A stretch of 44,700 bases of DNA from Siminovitchia terrae (GTDB taxonomy: Bacteria; Bacillota; Bacilli; Bacillales; Bacillaceae_C). This document shows positions 1 through 8,744 of this stretch, piece by piece. How positions within the stretch are numbered: the first letter of the stretch is position 1; each line of letters starts with the position of its first letter. The translations under genes and the position numbers were made by a program. The stretch covers positions 1 through 44,700 of the forward strand of contig NZ_QYTW02000037.1 of assembly GCF_003605405.2 (NCBI RefSeq), given 5' to 3'. The notes below the pieces were generated by a model. That model made no database searches. It worked only from the letters and a program-made list of their open reading frames with translations, and had not been told where the DNA came from.

Positions 1-72
1 GCGGTTGCACTCGAACAGTCGGTCAATGGTTTCCTTGCTTGCGCGAAACAGAGTTTTCATGCAACGGAGCAT
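1..72 (-). CDS. tnpB: TnpB (IS200/IS605 OrfB) family protein, N-terminal fragment cut by window edge
   Basis: Reading leftwards from an ATG at 70-72, the first 24 codons run MLRCMKTLFRASKETIDRLF and onward, which I recognise as the usual beginning of Bacillus TnpB proteins, the transposon-associated RNA-guided nucleases that gave rise to Cas12. A GGGAGG ribosome site lies 7 bases upstream, and a good extended -10 promoter precedes it. The rest of the gene lies outside the window. Upstream, between here and the permease stop, sits a typical IS left end (hairpin, then TTTAAC), so the element carries tnpB right behind its left end. No tnpA is seen on this side. The family call rests on a short stretch. 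Confidence 0.72.
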   Translation of the reverse strand, partial: MLRCMKTLFRASKETIDRLFECNR

Positions 73-115
73 TTCGTTTCCTCCCACTCGTAAATAATGA
101 GGATACCTATGTCTC

Positions 116-146
116 ATTATAACACAAAAGGAACAAATGTTCCCGA
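116..146 (-). promoter_or_regulatory. Extended -10 promoter with a LexA/DinR-like palindrome in front of tnpB
   Basis: On the minus strand TGTTATAAT (116-124) is an extended -10 element (TGn-TATAAT). Just upstream, 131-142 reads GAACAAATGTTC, a palindrome that fits the Bacillus SOS box GAACRNRYGTTC at every position. It lies between the -10 and the place of the -35, where a repressor would block polymerase. The -35 itself is weak. The promoter and palindrome are seen in the sequence; LexA control is inferred. Confidence 0.5.
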
Positions 147-170
147 AAATTCCAACAAAGCAAGCATTCA

Positions 171-218
171 TCCCCCACCTACGCTTTGCGTTGAGGAAGG
201 GGACTTCTGCCCTAAGTT
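171..218 (-). mobile_element. Left end of the tnpB-bearing IS200/IS605-type element
   Basis: On the minus strand the order is TTTAAC (219-224), 8 bases, GCAGAA, an imperfect hairpin with CCCC and GGGGG arms (171-203), then GATGAATGC. The seven short repeats of the window have the same layout: TTTAAC, 8 bases, GCAGAA, hairpin, GATGAATGC. Family knowledge: IS200/IS605 elements have subterminal hairpins, no terminal inverted repeats, and insert 3' of a fixed short target; TTTAA/TTTAAC is the target reported for IS605. Confidence 0.65.
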
Positions 219-219
219 G

Positions 220-1689
220 TTAAAGTGCCTCTTCCTGACTTTCCACCCCATCCTGATCCGGCTGTATCTTTTTCCATACGAAATATACAGCGGTAATTAA
301 AATCAACCATGGGATCCCATAAATTAACGTTTCTTTGAAGTTTTCCGAGTACCAAGTAGAAATGACGACAGAGAAAACGAGAGCTGCCCCTAAAATAGAT
401 GTAAAAGGATATCCGATCATTTTAACCGGTAGTTTTCTACCTCCTATTTCATTCCAAGTTTTCCGGAACGCCAGGTGGGTAATAAAAATCATAAACCAAG
501 TAAACATCGCTCCAAAGCTGGAGATAGAAATCATTGTTGTAAATGCTGTTTCTGGCGAAACAACTGTGTAAACGGTCGCAATGGCGATACCGATAACGGA
601 CGTTGCTAGGGCCAATGTTGGCACAGATCTTTTACTTAATTTTCCAAATATCTTTGGTGCATAGCCGGCTCGCGATAATGAAAACATCATGCGTGTGGAT
701 GTATATAGCTGACTGTTCATTGCTGATAGTGCTGCGACCAGAACAACGAAGTTCACAATACCTGCAGCCCCAGGAATATTTAAAATTTCCATAACCTTTA
801 CAAAAGGACTTACTTCTATACCCGCTACACCCCACGGAACAATCATAAGCATAAGTGATAAAGATACAATATAGAACAATATTAATCTTACAACGGCAGA
901 TTTTAAAGCGATGGGAACTGCCCTTTCCGGCTCTTTCGCTTCCCCTGCACTAACCGCAATCATTTCAATACTCAGGTAACTAAAAAGTGAAATAAATATA
1001 GCGATCCACATACCCCAAAGCCCATTAGGGAAAAAACCACCATCGTTTGTATAATTTTGTACGCCAATTCCAGAAGAACTATCTGCTCCCACTATTACGT
1101 ATACTGCAAGGATAATAAATGCAGTAATCGCTACAATTTTGATTAGAGACAGCCAATATTCAACTGCCCCAAACATGTTCACACTCGTTGCATTTACATA
1201 AATAAGAAGGCCCGCAAAAAGAAGAATCCACACGATTCCAGGCACTGTTGGGAACCAATATTTCATATAAATGGCAATCGCTGTTACTTCCGTCCCTACC
1301 GCACACACAAGGCAAAACCAATATGAATATCGGACAGAGAAGCCTGACCATGTGTTTAAATATCGCTCGGCATAGGCGCCAAATGAACCGGAAGTCGGGT
1401 GCGCAACGGTCATTTCAGAAAGAGCTCCCATCAATAATAGAGCGATAAGTGCACCTATTGCATAGCTGATAATGACACTTGGCCCAGCTGTGCTGATGGC
1501 TAGTCCGCTTCCCAAAAACAATCCTGTTCCAATTGCACCGCCAATGGCAATCATGGTCAGCTGTTTCGTAGTCAATCCTTTGTTGAGTCCTTTTTCTCTT
1601 TCAATAATCTCTTTAATTCGATCATTTTGTTGCAAGTATCTCACCTCAAATTCCTTTTTTGTCATTTCGGTTTTTGAAGGCGTTTTCAT
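220..1689 (-). CDS. Amino acid permease, APC superfamily (AAT type)
   Basis: An integral membrane protein of up to 489 residues with about 12 hydrophobic segments. The N-terminal signature TMIAIGGAIGTGLFLGSG (residues 46-63) and the following GPSVIISYAIGAL stretch are typical of proton-coupled amino acid permeases of the AAT family. It lies downstream of the meta-cleavage operon, separated by about 260 bases, and could be read on its own. The substrate cannot be told; an aromatic amino acid or a pathway-related compound is possible. The start is uncertain, because no good ribosome site precedes the first ATG and a start about 12 to 22 codons inside is possible. Its TAA stop lies within the TTTAAC target of the neighbouring IS element. 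Confidence 0.85.
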   Translation of the reverse strand: MKTPSKTEMTKKEFEVRYLQQNDRIKEIIEREKGLNKGLTTKQLTMIAIGGAIGTGLFLGSGLAISTAGPSVIISYAIGALIALLLMGALSEMTVAHPTSGSFGAYAERYLNTWSGFSVRYSYWFCLVCAVGTEVTAIAIYMKYWFPTVPGIVWILLFAGLLIYVNATSVNMFGAVEYWLSLIKIVAITAFIILAVYVIVGADSSSGIGVQNYTNDGGFFPNGLWGMWIAIFISLFSYLSIEMIAVSAGEAKEPERAVPIALKSAVVRLILFYIVSLSLMLMIVPWGVAGIEVSPFVKVMEILNIPGAAGIVNFVVLVAALSAMNSQLYTSTRMMFSLSRAGYAPKIFGKLSKRSVPTLALATSVIGIAIATVYTVVSPETAFTTMISISSFGAMFTWFMIFITHLAFRKTWNEIGGRKLPVKMIGYPFTSILGAALVFSVVISTWYSENFKETLIYGIPWLILITAVYFVWKKIQPDQDGVESQEEAL

Positions 1690-1946
1690 TTTTTTAAAAA
1701 ATAATCTTTGTTATCCTTCAGATTGATCCCGTTCAAGATAATTATTATCGAAAAAATATTTTATTTATATGACTTTCTCAATCCCACGACAACGATGAAA
1801 CTTGATATGCTGTTCCGTACCATCCTGATCCCTCTCTATGCTTTGCTTTATCATGGTCTGCTGGAAACCTTATTTCAGAAAATAAATATACGTTCGAACA
1901 TCCGCAGAAAAAGACTCTTACCATAAGGCTTTCTATTATACTTAGT
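1690..1946. other. Gap between permease and tautomerase
   Basis: About 257 AT-rich bases with no convincing gene. An imperfect inverted repeat around 1905-1935 (AAAG and CTTA arms) may end the long catabolic operon. On the minus strand, TTGAGA and an AT-rich -10-like stretch near 1755-1785 could serve as a weak permease promoter. Neither is strong. Confidence 0.35.
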
Positions 1947-2147
1947 TTAATCCTTTTGCCTCCTTAGTTCTTCCATTGGGAGGCCACCAGCCCCCCAATG
2001 ACTATGTTCAATTTCCGTTACCAGCACCCTAACTTGCTCCGGCTTGACTGAAAGATTTTTTACTGCAGCTTGTGTTACATCCGCAATTAACCCCTTCACC
2101 TGTTCGCGACTCCTGCCTTTTAAAACTTGAACTTGAAAGATTGGCAT
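1947..2147 (-). CDS. dmpI: 4-oxalocrotonate tautomerase
   Basis: A small tautomerase of 66 residues. It interconverts the enol and keto forms of 4-oxalocrotonate (2-hydroxymuconate to 2-oxo-3-hexenedioate), the step before decarboxylation. I chose the ATG at 2145-2147 because the family needs proline as residue 1 of the mature chain; the product then starts MPIFQVQVLKGR, with a GGGGG ribosome site in front. Pro1, Arg11 and Arg39, known catalytic or binding residues, are all in place. Residue 50 is Trp in the motif HSHWGAGG, where the plasmid-encoded enzymes have Phe. It is the last gene of the operon, 19 bases after the decarboxylase, as in dmpH-dmpI. Confidence 0.92.
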   Translation of the reverse strand: MPIFQVQVLKGRSREQVKGLIADVTQAAVKNLSVKPEQVRVLVTEIEHSHWGAGGLPMEELRRQKD

Positions 2148-2166
2148 AACATCCCCCCATACACCT

Positions 2167-2958
2167 TCATTGGCAGTAGAAAGAGACACTGCCTAAGCCG
2201 TGAAACTGGGCTACGATCGTATCTCCGGAATCAAAAGAAATAGCTTCGGACATCGCTCCGCTAAGGATAATTTCACCCTTTTTAAACCCTCTGCCCCTTT
2301 TGCTTAACTGGCTGGCCGCCCATGCTATGGCTGTCGCAGGATGACCAAGAACAGCAGCACTTGAACCGGTCTGCTCTACTTTTCCATTCTTGGACATGAC
2401 CATACCGATATTTCCCAGATCCAATTCACGAGGACTGACCAACTGGCTGCCCACAACAAACTTGATAGATGAACAATTATCCGCAACAACATCTGTCAAT
2501 GTGAATCGGAAATCCTTATAACGGCTGTCGATTACTTCCAATGCAGGAGCTACATACTTGGTAGCTTCCATAACATCTTCTTCCGTTACATTTTCTCCTT
2601 CCAAATCCTTTTCCAAAAAAAAGGCGATTTCAGGTTCAGCTTTCGGATGGATAAGCTCCGACCTTTTCATCGGCTCCCATTCGTATGCCAGCATATCCGC
2701 ATGCAGGTAGCCATAAATAGCTTCATTGACTCCCATCATTTCCTGCTTAGCCTTGCTTGTCAATCCTAGTTTAATACCAACTGTTTTTGTTTGGTTGTCT
2801 TTCAGTCTGCGGGCAAGAAGTCCATCCTGAAGCTCATAAGCTTTTTCAATCGTCAAGTCAGGATATGTATCTGTAATTTTGACTACTTCACGAGCTTCAC
2901 GTTCGGCAGACAACAGATAGTTAATAATCTCTTGATCCTCATTTGTTTTTAATAACAT
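2167..2958 (-). CDS. dmpH: 4-oxalocrotonate (2-oxo-3-hexenedioate) decarboxylase
   Basis: A metal-dependent decarboxylase of the hydratase/decarboxylase (FAH-like) family. It turns 2-oxo-3-hexenedioate into 2-oxopent-4-enoate and CO2. The family has two close members in this operon. This one has the decarboxylase-type features: TDTYPDLT near the N-terminus, GIKLGLTSKAK, ELIHPKAEPEIAF, VIDSRYKDFRF and a C-terminal GLGSVS. Acidic metal ligands lie in the AEPEIAF and EVIDSR motifs. The aldolase stop overlaps an ATG at 2962-2964 as ATGA, but the GGAGG site suits the ATG at 2956-2958 better (7-base spacing), giving 263 residues. It neighbours the tautomerase, its usual partner. Confidence 0.88.
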   Translation of the reverse strand: MLLKTNEDQEIINYLLSAEREAREVVKITDTYPDLTIEKAYELQDGLLARRLKDNQTKTVGIKLGLTSKAKQEMMGVNEAIYGYLHADMLAYEWEPMKRSELIHPKAEPEIAFFLEKDLEGENVTEEDVMEATKYVAPALEVIDSRYKDFRFTLTDVVADNCSSIKFVVGSQLVSPRELDLGNIGMVMSKNGKVEQTGSSAAVLGHPATAIAWAASQLSKRGRGFKKGEIILSGAMSEAISFDSGDTIVAQFHGLGSVSFYCQ

Positions 2959-2960
2959 GA

Positions 2961-3986
2961 TCATGCCTCCACTGTTTGTTTTTTAGACAAATTGGCCGCC
3001 ACATCCAAGATCATATCTTCCTGCCCGCCGACAACCTTCATTTTGCCCAGCTCTATTAAAATATCACGTGGGTCGATTCCGAATTTGTTGCCAGCACGCT
3101 CTGCATGAAGTAAAAAACTTGAATATACCCCTGCATAACCAAGGGCCAAACTTCCTTTTTTAATTTCTTGGGAGCCAGGTATAATCGGTCCAACCACCTC
3201 TTCTGACAAATCCATCATTTTATATAAATCAATCCCGACATCATACCCCATCCGCTCCATCACCGCCAGCAGCACTTCCGTCTGTGTATTGCCTGCTCCT
3301 GCTCCGAGACAGCGTACACTGCCGTCAATCCGTGTAGCCCCTTCCTCAATGGCAGCAAGGGTATTAGCAACTGCTACAGACAAGTTGTTATGTCCATGAA
3401 ACCCGACTTCGATATCAAGGGATTCACGGAGGGCTCTTATTCTTTCCCGCACTTCATGCGGAAGTAAAGCTCCGGCAGAATCAGTGACATAGACTGCTTC
3501 AGCTCCATAGCTTTCCATTAATTTTGCCTGTTCCACTAGTTTTTCGACTGGTGCAGAGTGTGCCATCATCAAGAAGCCCAAAGCTTCCATTCCCAGTTCG
3601 CGAGCCATATGAATATGCTGAGCTGAGACATCTGCTTCCGTTACATGAGTTGCCACTCTGACTAGTTTCGCACCGCACTTGCTGGCTTCTTTTAGCTCAT
3701 GCACCGTACCGATGCCCGGCAGCAGCAAAACTGCTATTTTGGATTGCTTCACTTCCTCAACAGCTGCTGCAATCAATTTCAGTTCATTCACAAGAGACCG
3801 GCCGTATTGGATTGTAGATCCTCCAAGTCCGTCCCCATGGCTGACTTCTATATAATGCATACCTGCGTCATCCAATGCCCGAGTTACATCCCGCACTTGC
3901 TGCTCAGTAAACTGGTGAGCCACCGAGTGACTTCCGTCACGTAGACAAACTTCTGTAATTTTAATATCCTTTCCAGGTTTACTCAT
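2961..3986 (-). CDS. dmpG: 4-hydroxy-2-oxovalerate aldolase
   Basis: A Mn-dependent class II pyruvate aldolase that splits 4-hydroxy-2-oxopentanoate into pyruvate and acetaldehyde. It has 341 residues, the normal length, with an N-terminal TIM barrel carrying the catalytic RDGSHS motif (Arg16, Asp17, His20), the metal-binding GFHGHNN motif near residue 200, and a C-terminal domain that in the family contacts the acylating acetaldehyde dehydrogenase. Known enzymes channel acetaldehyde directly to that partner, which is encoded just upstream (39 bases). Its stop overlaps the first possible start of the decarboxylase. Confidence 0.95.
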   Translation of the reverse strand: MSKPGKDIKITEVCLRDGSHSVAHQFTEQQVRDVTRALDDAGMHYIEVSHGDGLGGSTIQYGRSLVNELKLIAAAVEEVKQSKIAVLLLPGIGTVHELKEASKCGAKLVRVATHVTEADVSAQHIHMARELGMEALGFLMMAHSAPVEKLVEQAKLMESYGAEAVYVTDSAGALLPHEVRERIRALRESLDIEVGFHGHNNLSVAVANTLAAIEEGATRIDGSVRCLGAGAGNTQTEVLLAVMERMGYDVGIDLYKMMDLSEEVVGPIIPGSQEIKKGSLALGYAGVYSSFLLHAERAGNKFGIDPRDILIELGKMKVVGGQEDMILDVAANLSKKQTVEA

Positions 3987-4025
3987 AAGGTGTACTCCTT
4001 TCTGATTCGATTATTAACTTCTGGC

Positions 4026-4901
4026 TTAAGAGACGACAACCATGTTGCGAGCAATATCTTCCCCTACTCTTGCAGCAGCAGCTGTCATAATATCAAGGTT
4101 TCCTGCATATGAAGGAAAATAGTCTCCAGCCCCTTCCACTTCTAGGAAGATTGTAACGATATTGCCGTCAATGAGAGGCTCCTGCTTTAATCGATAACCC
4201 GGCACGTATTCCTGTACTTTTTTGGCCATGGAATGAATTGAATCAAGAATCGCTTGTTCATCCATATTTTTCACTTCGCAATAAACCGTATTTCTCATTA
4301 AAATCGGTGGTTCCGCAGGATTTAATATGATGAGGGCTTTTCCCTTGTCCGCCCCGCCGATTTCCTCGATTCCACGTCGGGTTGTCAGTGTGAACTCGTC
4401 AATATTGGCGCGAGTGCCAGGTCCTGCACTTTTACTGGAAATAGTGGCTACAATCTCTGCATAAGCCACATCTGCTGCCTGATTCACTGCGTTCACCATC
4501 GGAATCGTTGCCTGACCGCCACAAGTAATCATGTTGACGTTATCTGCAGGGTCATCCCCAACCTTGGTGCCGACTGCCGGGCTAAAAAATGGCCCTACCG
4601 CTGCGGGTGTCAAGTCTACTACTTTCTTCCCCATCTCTTTTAAAATTCTCGCATGGTTCAGATGGGCTTTGGCTGATGTAGCATCAAATACAATATCGGC
4701 GAGGTTTGGATGATCAATAAGCGCCTGGATTCCATTAAAAAATGTCTGGTACCCTTTATTCTGTGCTCTTTTCAAACCTTCGGAATGCTCTTCTATGCCG
4801 ATCACAGCCGTCAATTCGATTACATCACTGTTTTCAAGCTTATACATCAGGTCTGTACCGATATTCCCCGAGCCGATAATAGCGGCCTTTACTTTTCCCA
4901 T
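4026..4901 (-). CDS. dmpF: Acetaldehyde dehydrogenase (acylating)
   Basis: It oxidises acetaldehyde with NAD+ and CoA to acetyl-CoA, the final step of the pathway. The N-terminal Rossmann motif is [11 protein letters not shown], and the catalytic cysteine sits in MITCGGQ (Cys127 from the chosen start). I took the ATG at 4899-4901 because AAGGAG lies 8 bases upstream; an ATG six codons earlier overlaps that ribosome site. The product then has 291 residues, a little below the usual 300 to 315. It lies directly before the aldolase, as in dmpF-dmpG. Confidence 0.94.
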   Translation of the reverse strand: MGKVKAAIIGSGNIGTDLMYKLENSDVIELTAVIGIEEHSEGLKRAQNKGYQTFFNGIQALIDHPNLADIVFDATSAKAHLNHARILKEMGKKVVDLTPAAVGPFFSPAVGTKVGDDPADNVNMITCGGQATIPMVNAVNQAADVAYAEIVATISSKSAGPGTRANIDEFTLTTRRGIEEIGGADKGKALIILNPAEPPILMRNTVYCEVKNMDEQAILDSIHSMAKKVQEYVPGYRLKQEPLIDGNIVTIFLEVEGAGDYFPSYAGNLDIMTAAAARVGEDIARNMVVVS

Positions 4902-4926
4902 AAAATATTCTCCTTTCATATCACTT

Positions 4927-5703
4927 CTATTTAAATGTCACACTGACGGACCCCAACGAGCCGAAGTCGGCTTTTACATAATCACCGGCCTTAACCGCAA
5001 TGGCAGCGGAGAGGGCCCCAGGTAAAATTAGTTCATCTTTTTTCAAAGTGATGCCGAATTCATGCAATTTATTAGCCAGCCAGGCAATGGCCTCCGCCGG
5101 ATGTCCAAGAGCAGCTGCTCCGGAACCGGTAGCTATTAGTTCCTCATTTTTATAAAGAGCCATTCCCGCTGCACGAAGGTCTGTGTTTTCCAAGCCAGTC
5201 TGCCGGTCTCCCAACACCACTTTTGCTGATGATCCGTTGTCTGCTACCGTATCGATCAGTTTAATTTTCCAATCGGCGATGCGACTGTCGATGATTTCCA
5301 AAGTAGGAATAACATATTTTGTAGCCATCAAAACATCCAAATAGGTTACGTTCGGACCGACTAGGTCCTCGCTTAACATGAAGCCGATTTCGGCTTCTAC
5401 CTTTGGAGCTATCATGTCAGCTGTATCAATTATGCTGCCATTTCTAATTTGCATATCATCAAACAGATGCCCGTAATCCGGTTCTTCAACATTGAGCATC
5501 TTCTGCATGGCCACACTCGTTAATCCTACCTTCTTACCGATCACTGTTCTTCCTTGTTCATTTTTTAATTTGACTGTCTCCAATTGAATTTGATAGGCGT
5601 CTTTTATCGTTAGTGACGGGTCACGTTCTGTCAAAGGAGACACTTCTTTTCGGGTTTCTTCAGCATTTAACAGCTCTTTGGCATAATCCGCTAATGTAGT
5701 CAA
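4927..5703 (-). CDS. dmpE: 2-oxopent-4-enoate (2-hydroxypenta-2,4-dienoate) hydratase
   Basis: A metal-dependent hydratase of 258 residues that adds water to 2-oxopent-4-enoate to give 4-hydroxy-2-oxopentanoate, the aldolase substrate. Hydratase-type features are [33 protein letters not shown], and [16 protein letters not shown] followed by DELILPGAL. It is a paralogue of the decarboxylase two genes downstream. The two are easily swapped, and I assigned them by the sequence differences and by the dmp-like gene order. The start ATG has a GGAGG-like site in front. Confidence 0.87.
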   Translation of the reverse strand: MTTLADYAKELLNAEETRKEVSPLTERDPSLTIKDAYQIQLETVKLKNEQGRTVIGKKVGLTSVAMQKMLNVEEPDYGHLFDDMQIRNGSIIDTADMIAPKVEAEIGFMLSEDLVGPNVTYLDVLMATKYVIPTLEIIDSRIADWKIKLIDTVADNGSSAKVVLGDRQTGLENTDLRAAGMALYKNEELIATGSGAAALGHPAEAIAWLANKLHEFGITLKKDELILPGALSAAIAVKAGDYVKADFGSLGSVSVTFK

Positions 5704-5734
5704 TTTTTCCCCTCCACAAGTAAGTAAAACAAAG

Positions 5735-5757
5735 GAAAGGTGATGGGATCACCTTTC
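5735..5757 (-). terminator. Hairpin inside the operon between dehydrogenase and hydratase
   Basis: GAAAGGTGA and TCACCTTTC arms with a 5-base loop lie in the 64-base space between two otherwise tightly packed genes. On the minus strand CCTTTGTTTT follows, a weak U-run. It could be a partial terminator or an mRNA processing site that adjusts the upper and lower parts of the operon. Confidence 0.45.
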
Positions 5758-5767
5758 TTTTGTCTTG

Positions 5768-7237
5768 TCATTTTTTAACTGTGATTGTTTTAGCCTCAGT
5801 ATAGAAATCAAAGCTGTGTCTTCCGCCCTCTCTTCCGATGCCACTGGCTTTGGAGCCTCCAAACGGTGTGCGCAGATCACGGACATACCAGCAATTGACC
5901 CACAATAGCCCAGAATTGATAGCAGACGAGACTCGCTGAGCTCTTCTCAAATCGTTTGTCCAGACCACACCAGCCAGGCCATAGATGGAGTCGTTGGCAA
6001 TAGCAACAGCCTCTTCTTCGGTTTTAAATGGAATAATCACCGGGACCGGCCCGAAGATTTCTTCCTGTGCCACTCGCATTTTGTTATTCACATCATATAA
6101 AACAGTCGGCATATAGAAGTTTCCTTCTTCAAGTCCTTCAACCCTCTTACCTCCATACGCCAGTTTGGCCCCCTCTTCAAGCCCAATCTGCACATACTTG
6201 TCAACCGTCTCCAAATGGCTTTGGGAGACAAGAGCACCCATATCAGTAGACTCATCCAATGGATCTCCCACCTCAATATCGCGGACTGCTTCTACAAATT
6301 TGTCCAGAAATTGGTCATAAACGCTTTCTTGCACTAGAATTCTAGATCCTGCTAAGCAGATTTCTCCCTGGTTACGGAATATCGCTTCGATCGAACCGGC
6401 TACTGCTTCATCTAAATCTGCATCTTCAAAAACGATATTAGCTGACTTTCCGCCTAGTTCCAGTGAAACAGGAATGAGGCTCTTCGACGCATTAGCCATG
6501 ACCGTCTTACCGGTTTCTGATTCGCCGACAAAAGATATACGGCGCACAGACGGTTCGGTAGCCATCACCTTACCTACCGTACTGCCCGGGCCGGTTACGA
6601 TGTTCAGCACACCCGCGGGCAATCCAGCTTCATTGGCAATTTCCCCAAGCATGACAGCACTTAGAGGTGTATAAGAGGCCGGTTTAACAACAATAGTGTT
6701 TCCCGCCGCTAGGGCAGCCGATGCTTTCCAAGTCATTTGCATAAACGGTAGATTCCAAGGAATAATCAGACTGGTGACCCCCGCTGGAGCATATTGGGTA
6801 TAGGACATATGGTTGCTCATATCATAGTGTTCATGGGCCATATACTTAGCCATTTCAGCAAAAAAACGGAAGTTTGCTGCTGCACGCGGAATGTCAAAAT
6901 CCCGGCTTTCTTTGATCGGCTTCCCAACATCCAACGTTTCCACAAAGCTGAGCTCATCTACTTTTTCTAAAATAAGGTCAGACATTTTGCATAAAATACG
7001 GGATCGCTCTTCAACCGGCATGCCGCTCCATACACCGCTGGTGAAGGTGCGCTGAGCGACATCGATGGCGCGTTTCGTATCAATTTCATCTGCACTTGCT
7101 ACAGAAGCTAGTCTTTGGTTGTTTGCCGGATTAAGGGAATCGAACGTGACTCCAGAATGGGCATCTACATATTGGCCATCTATAAAAAGCTTAGCATCTT
7201 GTATTCTTGCTTTTTCCAATATTTTCTGTTTCGTCAC
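5768..7237 (-). CDS. 2-aminomuconate / 2-hydroxymuconate 6-semialdehyde dehydrogenase
   Basis: An NAD-dependent aldehyde dehydrogenase of 489 residues. It carries the family motifs in order: IIPWNLPFMQ with Asn162, VVKPASYTP, SFVGESETGK, the general base in SLELGGKSAN (Glu260) and the catalytic cysteine in NQGEICLAGSR (Cys294). In this operon the expected substrate is 2-aminomuconate 6-semialdehyde, made by ACMS decarboxylase; the product is 2-aminomuconate. Closely related enzymes use the hydroxy analogue, so specificity is inferred from neighbours. The start is GTG in the overlap GTGA with the deaminase stop, with GAGGAGG upstream. Confidence 0.9.
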   Translation of the reverse strand: MTKQKILEKARIQDAKLFIDGQYVDAHSGVTFDSLNPANNQRLASVASADEIDTKRAIDVAQRTFTSGVWSGMPVEERSRILCKMSDLILEKVDELSFVETLDVGKPIKESRDFDIPRAAANFRFFAEMAKYMAHEHYDMSNHMSYTQYAPAGVTSLIIPWNLPFMQMTWKASAALAAGNTIVVKPASYTPLSAVMLGEIANEAGLPAGVLNIVTGPGSTVGKVMATEPSVRRISFVGESETGKTVMANASKSLIPVSLELGGKSANIVFEDADLDEAVAGSIEAIFRNQGEICLAGSRILVQESVYDQFLDKFVEAVRDIEVGDPLDESTDMGALVSQSHLETVDKYVQIGLEEGAKLAYGGKRVEGLEEGNFYMPTVLYDVNNKMRVAQEEIFGPVPVIIPFKTEEEAVAIANDSIYGLAGVVWTNDLRRAQRVSSAINSGLLWVNCWYVRDLRTPFGGSKASGIGREGGRHSFDFYTEAKTITVKK

Positions 7238-7731
7238 TTTGATTCCTCCTCGTCCTCCACTTCAAGAATCATTTCAATTTCAATTGCTGTATTGTTAGGT
7301 AGTTGCGCCATCCCAACAGCAGACCGGCCATGTTTACCTTTCTCACCGAAAACTTTTCCAAGGAGATCAGATGCTCCGTTCATGACAACCGGCTGCTCTG
7401 TGAAGTCTTCCGTACTGTTCACCATGCCCAACACTTTTACAATCCGTTTCACCTTGCTTAAATCACCTAATTCATTCTTGACTACGCTGAGCAAATTGAG
7501 CATTGACTGCTGGGCCGCCTTATATCCTTCATCTGTTGTCAAATCTCTGCCTAGCTTTCCATGGTACTCATCCACTCCCTGCCCTGCGGTAAACAAAAGA
7601 TTTCCTGTCCGTACGCAACTGACATAAGAGCCGACAGCTGGCCTTAGAGGTGGAAGCTCCAGTCCGAGCTGTTCCAATCTTTTTTCAGGAGTTTCAGCTA
7701 TATCTGCAACATTTGCTTTTGGATTCGTCAT
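7234..7731 (-). CDS. RidA/YjgF family protein, probable 2-aminomuconate deaminase
   Basis: It has 165 residues, somewhat longer than the usual 130 because of an N-terminal extension. RidA proteins are trimeric imine/enamine hydrolases; the conserved arginine that binds the carboxylate is in the GRSAVGMAQLP segment near residue 137, and the C-terminal AIEIEMILEV strand is typical. 2-aminomuconate deaminases of the YjgF family are known from 2-nitrobenzoate and related pathways. Here the gene sits exactly between ACMS decarboxylase and the semialdehyde dehydrogenase, with 4-base overlaps on both sides. That context supports conversion of 2-aminomuconate to 4-oxalocrotonate with release of ammonia. 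The role is inferred from context. Confidence 0.8.
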   Translation of the reverse strand: MTNPKANVADIAETPEKRLEQLGLELPPLRPAVGSYVSCVRTGNLLFTAGQGVDEYHGKLGRDLTTDEGYKAAQQSMLNLLSVVKNELGDLSKVKRIVKVLGMVNSTEDFTEQPVVMNGASDLLGKVFGEKGKHGRSAVGMAQLPNNTAIEIEMILEVEDEEESK

Positions 7732-8744
7732 TTTAACAATTCTTCCTTTACATTGATATTTAAGAAAGCTAGTGCGTTTTCACCAAGAATGGCTTTCTTT
7801 TGTTCTTCCGTTAGCCCGGAAGTGTCATCAATCACCTTCCCCGGTGGAATCTCCCGTAGCAAGAAAGGATAATCGGAGCCCATGACAATTCTCTCATGGC
7901 CGAAGCGGTCAACTAAATATTCCAGATTCATTGGGTCATAGTTCAATGAATCAAAGTAGAATTTTTTAGCATAAAAGCTCGGCGGCTTCTCGATTTTTCG
8001 GATGTCCGGCCAGACACTCCAGCCTTGATCCAGACGAGGCAGAATATAAGGGAACGATCCTCCGCCATGTGCAAAGCAGACTTTCAGGTTCGGATGTTTC
8101 TCCATAACAGCTCCGTTGATCAGGCTGGATGCCGCCAAAGCCGTCTCACTCGGCATTCCGACTGTATACATGAAGTTATGACGCGGAAAACGTTCCCTTC
8201 CAAGGGTCTCCCAGGGATGAACAAAGAGTGGGACGTTCCACTTTTCTGCCATCTCAAAAAAATCGGCAAAAGATGGATCATCCAAGTTTTGGCCATTAAC
8301 GTTTGTGCCAATTTCTATTCCCTTTAGACCAAGTTCAAAGATACAGCGTTTCATTTCACGTATAGCCGTATTCGCATCCTGCATGGGAACGGTTCCAAGA
8401 CCGATGAAGCGATCCGGATGATCTTTTACCGTTTCGGCGATAAAATCATTTTGTATCTTGGAAAAATCCTCGGCTTGAGCCGAATCCGCCCAGTAAGAAA
8501 AAGTGACCGGGATCGGAGACAATACCTGAATGTCGACGCCTTCTTTATCCATGTCTTCAATTCGCTTTTGTGGACTCCATACCTGATCAGTAACCTCACG
8601 GAAATTCCTGCCGGAAACCATAATATTGGCCCCGCACGAACAAGTTTTCTCCAATACGGGCCAGCGACCACCCCCATACTTTTCGACAAAATTCGGAATG
8701 TCTTCTGGAATAATATGTGTGTGGAAATCTACTCTCATTTCCAC
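7728..8744 (-). CDS. 2-amino-3-carboxymuconate-6-semialdehyde decarboxylase (ACMSD)
   Basis: A Zn-dependent amidohydrolase-fold decarboxylase of 338 residues that removes the 3-carboxyl group of ACMS and so steers the route away from quinolinate. Metal ligands are visible: HTH at residues 8 and 10, VHPWE (His176), CFAHGGGSFPY (His226) and MGSDYP (Asp291). The length matches known bacterial ACMSDs. The start may be GTG at 8742-8744 or an ATG two codons further that overlaps the HAAO stop as ATGA. Translational coupling with both neighbours is evident. Confidence 0.95.
   Translation of the reverse strand: MEMRVDFHTHIIPEDIPNFVEKYGGGRWPVLEKTCSCGANIMVSGRNFREVTDQVWSPQKRIEDMDKEGVDIQVLSPIPVTFSYWADSAQAEDFSKIQNDFIAETVKDHPDRFIGLGTVPMQDANTAIREMKRCIFELGLKGIEIGTNVNGQNLDDPSFADFFEMAEKWNVPLFVHPWETLGRERFPRHNFMYTVGMPSETALAASSLINGAVMEKHPNLKVCFAHGGGSFPYILPRLDQGWSVWPDIRKIEKPPSFYAKKFYFDSLNYDPMNLEYLVDRFGHERIVMGSDYPFLLREIPPGKVIDDTSGLTEEQKKAILGENALAFLNINVKEELLK

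Noticed and set aside
2148-2189. A longer tautomerase with 14 extra N-terminal residues
   Set aside because: The catalytic proline must be the first residue of the mature enzyme, so translation starts at MPIFQ; the extra codons overlap the decarboxylase gene.
2167-5703. Naming the gene next to the tautomerase as hydratase and the other as decarboxylase
   Set aside because: Motifs TDTYPDLT and VIDSRYKDFRF at 2.2-3.0 kb fit decarboxylases, and [11 protein letters not shown] with AIAWLANKL at 4.9-5.7 kb fits hydratases; gene order agrees.
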